A stretch of DNA of 17,368 nucleotides from Verrucomicrobia bacterium UBA6015. Its GTDB lineage: Bacteria > Verrucomicrobiota > Kiritimatiellia > UBA8416. This document shows positions 13,727 through 17,368 of this stretch, piece after piece (the first letter of the stretch is position 1; every line of letters begins with the position of its first letter). The notes below the pieces were generated by a model that was not told the origin of the DNA, made no database searches, and was given only the letters and a program-made list of their open reading frames with translations. The stretch covers positions 1 to 17,368 of the forward strand of contig DIZZ01000059.1 in assembly GCA_002428045.1 (NCBI GenBank), read 5' to 3'. The position numbers were made by a program, and so were the translations under genes.

Positions 13727-15442
13727 CTAGTCCTGTGTTTTGAGTTCCTCGCGAAGACGCCCGACAACCGCATCCGGCGTCATGACAACCTGCTCCCCGT
13801 CGCGGCCGCGCAGCGCCGCGGTTCCCGCCGCCTGCTCCTCCGCCCCGGTGATCAGCATGTACGGGACCCGGTCGTTGCGGGCCACGCGGATCTTGGCGCC
13901 GATGCGTTCGGAGCGACGGTCGACCGTCACCCGGAAATCGAGCGCGCGCAACTGCGCGGCCAGGGCATCGGCATAGTCAAGCTGGTCGTCGGTAATCGGC
14001 AGCACGCGGACCTGCTCCGGCGCGAGCCAGAGCGGGAACTTCCCGCCGTAGTGCTCGATCAGCACGCCGAAGAAGCGCTCGATACTGCCGAGCAGCGCCC
14101 GGTGCACCATGTATGGCCGGTGGTCGGCGCCATCCTCGCCGGTGTACTTGAGATCAAACCGTTCAGGCAGGTTGAAGTCGAACTGGATCGTGCCCATCTG
14201 CCATTCGCGGCCGATGGCATCCTTGATCTTCAGGTCTATCTTCGGGCCGTAGAAGGCCCCGCCGCCCTGGTCGACCTCGTAGGCGATACCCTGGGCCTCG
14301 AGCGCACCGCGCAGCGAGACGGTCGCCTGTTCCCAGCGCGACTCCTCGCCGACGGCCTTTTCCGGTCGTGTCGCCAAGTAGGCCGTGACGTCCTCGAACC
14401 CGAAGGCGCGCAGCATCTTCAGCGCGAAAGCCACGGTCGTCCGGACCTCGTCCTGGATGCGCTCGGGAGTGCAGAAGATATGCGCATCATCCTGCGTGAA
14501 GCCGCGCACTCGCAACAGCCCGTGCAGCACGCCGCTCTTCTCGTAGCGGTAGACCGTCCCGAGTTCCGCCCAGCGCAGGGGCAGCTCACGATAGGAGCGC
14601 TTGCTGTTCTTGTAGATCTGGATATGGAAGGGGCAGTTCATCGGCTTGACGTAGTAATCGCCGCCGTCGACATCCATCGGCGCGTACATGTTCTCGCTGT
14701 AGAAACCCAGGTGGCCGGAAGTATCCCACAGCTGCGCCCGCCCGATATGCGGCGAATAGAGCAGCTCGTAGCCTGCGCGGTAATGCTCGCGGCGCCAGAA
14801 GTCCTCGATGATCGAACGGATGCGCGCGCCGCGCGGATGCCAGTGCACCAGTCCCGGACCGACATCCTCCTGGATGCTGAACAGGTCCAGCTCCTTGCCG
14901 AGCTTGCGGTGATCCCGCGCCGCTGCCTCCTCGAGCTGCTTGAGCAGCACCTTGATCTGCTTGGGCGATTCGGCCGCGATACCGTAGATGCGCTGCAGCA
15001 TCGGGTTGGTCTCCTTGCCGCGGAAATAGGAACCGGCCACCGACGTCAGCTTGAAACCCTTGATCTCGCCGGTACGCTCGACGTGCGGGCCGCGGCACAG
15101 GTCCTCGAACTCACCGCAGCGGTAGAAGGATATCGACTCGCCCTCCGGAATGTCCGCCAGCCGCTGGACCTTGTAGTCCTGGCCGCGTTCCTCCAGCATC
15201 CGGCTGGCCTCCTCGCGCGATACCTCGAAACGCACGAAGGGAAGATCCGCTTCCACCAGGCGGGCCATTTCCGCCTCGATCGCCGGGAAATCCTCGGGGG
15301 TGAGCCGGTGCGGCATGTCGAAATCGTAGTAGAATCCGCTATCCGTCGCCGGCCCGATATCAAGGCGTACGCTCTCGTACAGCCGGCATACGGCCGCCGC
15401 CATTACATGCGCCGCGCTGTGACGCAACCGTTCAAGATCCAA
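13727..15442 (-). CDS. thrS: Threonyl-tRNA synthetase lacking the N-terminal TGS domain
   Basis: The 571-residue enzyme charges tRNA-Thr. It begins directly at the editing domain, with HSAAH (H8, H12) and CRGPH (C116, H120) forming the Ser-tRNA-Thr editing site, so the TGS domain of about 60 residues present in E. coli ThrRS is missing. The catalytic core has zinc ligands Cys270 (KPMNC), His321 (DDAHIF) and His447 (MVHRAL), spaced like Cys334, His385 and His511 of E. coli. Motif 2 is YRYEKSGVLHGLLRVRGF, motif 3 is GSIERF, and an anticodon-binding domain follows (about 475-571). The start is TTG with GGAGGG eight bases upstream; no better upstream start exists. It precedes infC by 11 bp, as in the classical thrS-infC-rpmI-rplT operon. 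Confidence 0.96.
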   Translation of the reverse strand: MDLERLRHSAAHVMAAAVCRLYESVRLDIGPATDSGFYYDFDMPHRLTPEDFPAIEAEMARLVEADLPFVRFEVSREEASRMLEERGQDYKVQRLADIPEGESISFYRCGEFEDLCRGPHVERTGEIKGFKLTSVAGSYFRGKETNPMLQRIYGIAAESPKQIKVLLKQLEEAAARDHRKLGKELDLFSIQEDVGPGLVHWHPRGARIRSIIEDFWRREHYRAGYELLYSPHIGRAQLWDTSGHLGFYSENMYAPMDVDGGDYYVKPMNCPFHIQIYKNSKRSYRELPLRWAELGTVYRYEKSGVLHGLLRVRGFTQDDAHIFCTPERIQDEVRTTVAFALKMLRAFGFEDVTAYLATRPEKAVGEESRWEQATVSLRGALEAQGIAYEVDQGGGAFYGPKIDLKIKDAIGREWQMGTIQFDFNLPERFDLKYTGEDGADHRPYMVHRALLGSIERFFGVLIEHYGGKFPLWLAPEQVRVLPITDDQLDYADALAAQLRALDFRVTVDRRSERIGAKIRVARNDRVPYMLITGAEEQAAGTAALRGRDGEQVVMTPDAVVGRLREELKTQD

Positions 15443-15499
15443 AGCTGACTCCCTCCGCTATCTGCAAAATGCTGGTTTTACTGAGTTTCATGAAGGGCG

Positions 15500-15528
15500 A
15501 AAATAGTGTTTATCACGAGGAATGTCAA
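15500..15528 (-). promoter_or_regulatory. Candidate promoter for the thrS-infC-rpmI-rplT operon
   Basis: On the minus strand TTGACA (15528-15523, full -35 consensus) is followed by a 17-base spacer and TATTTT (15505-15500, 4 of 6). Transcription would start near 15493, giving a leader of about 50 bases before the TTG start of thrS. The -35 box overlaps the stop codon of the upstream membrane-protein gene, so this would separate thrS from the exbBD unit. Confidence 0.4.
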
Positions 15529-16487
15529 TATCGCTGTTCGGTGAGCTGTTCGGTGAGTTCAACCTCCAGCGACACATCAAGCGGCAGCCAGGAGGGTAGG
15601 CGGTGGCGGGCCATCTTCGCCTTCTTGCGCCGCTTGTTCTGCGAGCGCTCGATCGACTTCCCCAGCGCGTCCGCCACCCGTTGCTCCAGCCAAGGGGCCA
15701 TGTTGTCGACGCGGATGTCGAGCGCCTCGACGCGGGCGGAGTAGTCGAACCCCGTCCCGTCGTCATGCACCACCGGCACGAACGAGAACAGGATCGCCAG
15801 CCGCTTCACGTCCGTCTTCAGGCGGGCGGAGACAATCCCATCCTTGAACCAGTAGCGCAGCCGTCCGGTGGCGGTAGCACGTAAGCGTATGGCATCGGAC
15901 GGCGATGGGCGAGGCATGTCCAGTAATTCAAGGCGCAGCGACCTGAACCAGATGCGCTTATCGAGATCGTAGTGCCCCAGTATGTACTCGCCACGCTCGC
16001 TCCAGTCCTCGGCGAGCTCATCGCTCAGCAGGGTATTGAATTCGGCGACCGGGAACCGGATATGTATGCGCGGCAACAACCCGGCATTGGCATCAAGCCG
16101 CAACACGCAGGGCAGGCTCAGAGCCACCTTGGTATCCGGCGGCAGCCAGTCGACACGGATCTCCATGCCGTCGGAAACCAGACCCGGGGGCACGATCCAG
16201 GCGGGGAGCGGGCTGCGCTCGATCACATCCATGACATAGGCCCGGCTCAGGGTGATCTGCAGCCCGCGTCCGGCCGGTGCGGCCGGCAAGGCGGTATCGG
16301 CGATCCGGCGCACGACGATACCCTGCCGTTCCAGCAGCGGTGGCAACAGGCGCGGCAGGAGATACCGGCGCAGCCCGCCGCCGATCCAGCCGTACTGCCA
16401 CAATGCCGCGAAGAGCACAAGGATGAACAGCCACACCAGGGCGGGCCTTGCCCGCCTGGGCGTTGATTGGGCAAGCTGTCTTTTCAC
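15525..16487 (-). CDS. Single-pass membrane protein of unknown function, third gene of the exbB-exbD unit
   Basis: I do not recognise this 320-residue protein. A basic N-terminus (MKRQLAQSTPRRAR) precedes one hydrophobic helix (about 15-34, PALVWLFILVLFAALWQYGW), so the remaining 285 residues should be periplasmic. The body alternates short beta-like strands (RLRATATGRLRYWF, ARVEALDIRVDN) with a late amphipathic helix (PWLEQRVADALGKSIERSQ), followed by a very basic stretch NKRRKKAKMARHR. The overall look is of a lipid-binding or AsmA/TULIP-like beta protein, but that is only an impression. It lacks the proline-rich linker of TonB and the long helix of TolA. GTG at 16487 is the start, with GGAGGG four bases upstream and the exbD stop 11 bp before it. 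The last codons contain a 12-bp tandem repeat (15533-15556) encoding LTEQ twice. Confidence 0.75.
   Translation of the reverse strand: MKRQLAQSTPRRARPALVWLFILVLFAALWQYGWIGGGLRRYLLPRLLPPLLERQGIVVRRIADTALPAAPAGRGLQITLSRAYVMDVIERSPLPAWIVPPGLVSDGMEIRVDWLPPDTKVALSLPCVLRLDANAGLLPRIHIRFPVAEFNTLLSDELAEDWSERGEYILGHYDLDKRIWFRSLRLELLDMPRPSPSDAIRLRATATGRLRYWFKDGIVSARLKTDVKRLAILFSFVPVVHDDGTGFDYSARVEALDIRVDNMAPWLEQRVADALGKSIERSQNKRRKKAKMARHRLPSWLPLDVSLEVELTEQLTEQRY
15533..15556. repeat. Perfect 12-bp tandem duplication at the end of the membrane-protein gene
   Basis: GCTGTTCGGTGA occurs twice back to back (15533-15544 and 15545-15556). It keeps the reading frame and encodes LTEQ-LTEQ four residues before the C-terminus. 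It is probably a recent replication-slippage duplication and may vary in copy number between strains. Confidence 0.8.
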
Positions 16488-16498
16488 GGGGCCCTCCG

Positions 16499-16909
16499 CT
16501 ACGAATCGCCCTGGGTCACCAGCGCGATCCGCGTGAGCTTGCGCTCGTGCAGCGCCCGCAGCACACGCACCACGTCGCCATAGGGCACGGCCTTGTCGGC
16601 CCGCACGTATACCGCGGTCGCCGGGGCGGTTTGCGCCAGCACCGCGCATTGCGCCTCGAACGCCTCGAACGTGACCGGCCGGTCATCCAGATAAAGCTTG
16701 CCAGCACCGTCGAGGCTGATCACCGCGCGTGCAGTATCCGTCGGCAGCGGGGAGGCGGAGCCTTGCGGCAGGTTGATCGGCACGCCCTGCTCGATCAACG
16801 GGAAGGTGATGATGAACGTGATCAGAAGGATGAACGTCAAGTCCATCAACGGGGTCAGGTTGATCTCGCTGAGCGGCTTCAGCGTTGTCAGCGGTACTCT
16901 GCGGCTCAT
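16499..16909 (-). CDS. exbD: ExbD/TolR-family proton-channel subunit
   Basis: The 136-residue protein has a short cytoplasmic N-terminus, one membrane helix (about 20-38, PLMDLTFILLITFIITFPL) with the essential proton-carrying aspartate at position 23, as in TolR, and a periplasmic domain ending LHERKLTRIALVTQGDS. With ExbB/TolQ it forms a motor that uses the proton gradient to drive a partner protein in the periplasm. GAAGGAGG stands seven bases before the ATG, and exbB ends 15 bp upstream. The partner, normally TonB or TolA, may be the unknown membrane protein that follows. Confidence 0.93.
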   Translation of the reverse strand: MSRRVPLTTLKPLSEINLTPLMDLTFILLITFIITFPLIEQGVPINLPQGSASPLPTDTARAVISLDGAGKLYLDDRPVTFEAFEAQCAVLAQTAPATAVYVRADKAVPYGDVVRVLRALHERKLTRIALVTQGDS

Positions 16910-16924
16910 CGGCGATCCTCCTTC

Positions 16925-17368
16925 TCAGGAAACATGGACGCGTTCCAGGTCGCCAACCAGCTCCTGCGCGAAGTTGTCCATCATCACGGTCAACTGCCGC
17001 ACGCGGTCGCTGAGGATGTTGTAGCCGATCGAGGAAGGCAGCGCGACAATCAGGCCGACAACGGTGGTCATCAGCGCGCTGCCAATGCCGGGTGCCACTT
17101 CAGAAAGCAGCGCGGAACCGGAACCAGCCATGCTGCCGAACGTGGTCATCACGCCCATGACCGTGCCGAGCAAACCGAGGAAAGGCGCCACGTTGGCCGC
17201 GCTGGCCAGGTAGCCGACGCTGGACTCGAGCAGCAGAGCCTGGTCGGCCACCATGCGTTCCGCCGCGTTCTGCACCGAGCGGAGCTGGCGGTCGCTGAGC
17301 GGTATGTGCGAAAGGCCCTCGTCGGCGCGGAGGCTTCCCGCCTCGATCCCCTGCACATCGAGCACCGC
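16925..17368 (-). CDS. exbB: ExbB/TolQ/MotA-family proton-channel subunit (5' end outside the window)
   Basis: Only the C-terminal 147 residues are present; the frame is open through base 17368. Two of the three family membrane helices are visible: one within VGYLASAANVAPFLGLLGTV, preceding the conserved GTVMGVMTTF, and one within ALMTTVVGLIVALPSSIGYN. The GLLGTV and TTVVGLIVALP motifs, which line the channel around the ExbD helix, are intact. The C-terminus (VRQLTVMMDNFAQELVGDL) is the cytoplasmic tail helix. It begins the exbB-exbD-membrane-protein unit. Whether it belongs to a TonB-type or Tol-type system cannot be decided from this part. Confidence 0.92.
   Translation of the reverse strand, partial: AVLDVQGIEAGSLRADEGLSHIPLSDRQLRSVQNAAERMVADQALLLESSVGYLASAANVAPFLGLLGTVMGVMTTFGSMAGSGSALLSEVAPGIGSALMTTVVGLIVALPSSIGYNILSDRVRQLTVMMDNFAQELVGDLERVHVS

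Noticed and set aside
14051..15448. Long plus-strand open frame (465 codons) opposite thrS
   Set aside because: It is the antisense shadow of a clearly conserved thrS gene in GC-rich DNA. Its translation shows no domain and is low in complexity.
13727..17368. GC step suggesting horizontal transfer of thrS and the exbBD genes
   Set aside because: Sampled lines in thrS and exbD reach 63-70 % GC against 45-60 % in parts of infC, rplT and the EF-G-like gene. However, the first part of infC (68 %) and the aminotransferase (62-67 %) are equally high, so there is no sharp boundary.

Overview
The window is bacterial chromosome of fairly high GC (about 55-68 % by eye in the stretches counted). It carries two kinds of material: a long co-directional minus-strand housekeeping block (about 17368 to 6282), mostly translation and DNA repair, and a more accessory left side (1 to about 6292). 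Gene content (infC-rpmI-rplT-pheS, yebC-ruvC, an EF-G-like GTPase, an ExbB/ExbD pair, a GH78 rhamnosidase with an esterase, a PflA-like radical SAM protein) fits a Gram-negative bacterium. It would suit a polysaccharide-degrading member of the PVC group such as Kiritimatiellota or Verrucomicrobiota, but that placement is inference and needs a database search.

Left side. On the minus strand lie the N-terminal part of an XRE-type repressor (running off the window at base 1, with a perfect palindrome over its start codon) and a 233-bp AT-rich, repeat-bearing spacer. Next come a degraded GH78 alpha-L-rhamnosidase gene and, upstream of it in the same transcription unit, an acetyl-esterase-like alpha/beta hydrolase whose stop overlaps the rhamnosidase start (ATGA). 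The rhamnosidase is broken by a 4-bp tandem duplication and by an internal deletion of roughly 100 codons. A SPOUT-family tRNA methyltransferase (TrmJ-like) follows. It diverges from a plus-strand pair, an Lrp/AsnC regulator overlapping a class I aminotransferase, preceded by a good sigma-70-type promoter. A stand-alone CheY-like receiver protein ends the plus-strand run and meets the minus-strand block tail to tail with an 11-bp overlap.

Right side, in transcription order (minus strand): exbB (partial), exbD, a single-pass membrane protein of unknown function, thrS (no TGS domain, TTG start), infC (AUU start), rpmI, rplT, a rho-independent terminator directly against the pheS ribosome binding site, pheS (without pheT next to it), an EF-G-like GTPase with an altered G4 motif, a PflA-like radical SAM protein, yebC, ruvC (TTG start overlapping yebC) and a calcineurin-like phosphatase.

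The most interesting points are a possible RNA pseudoknot just upstream of rpmI that could be an L20 autoregulatory site, the AUU start of infC, the terminator pressed against pheS, the loss of Asn-Lys in the G4 motif of the EF-G-like protein, the ExbB-ExbD-unknown membrane protein operon, and the readable inactivation history of the rhamnosidase. I saw no tRNA or rRNA gene, CRISPR array, insertion sequence or phage gene.
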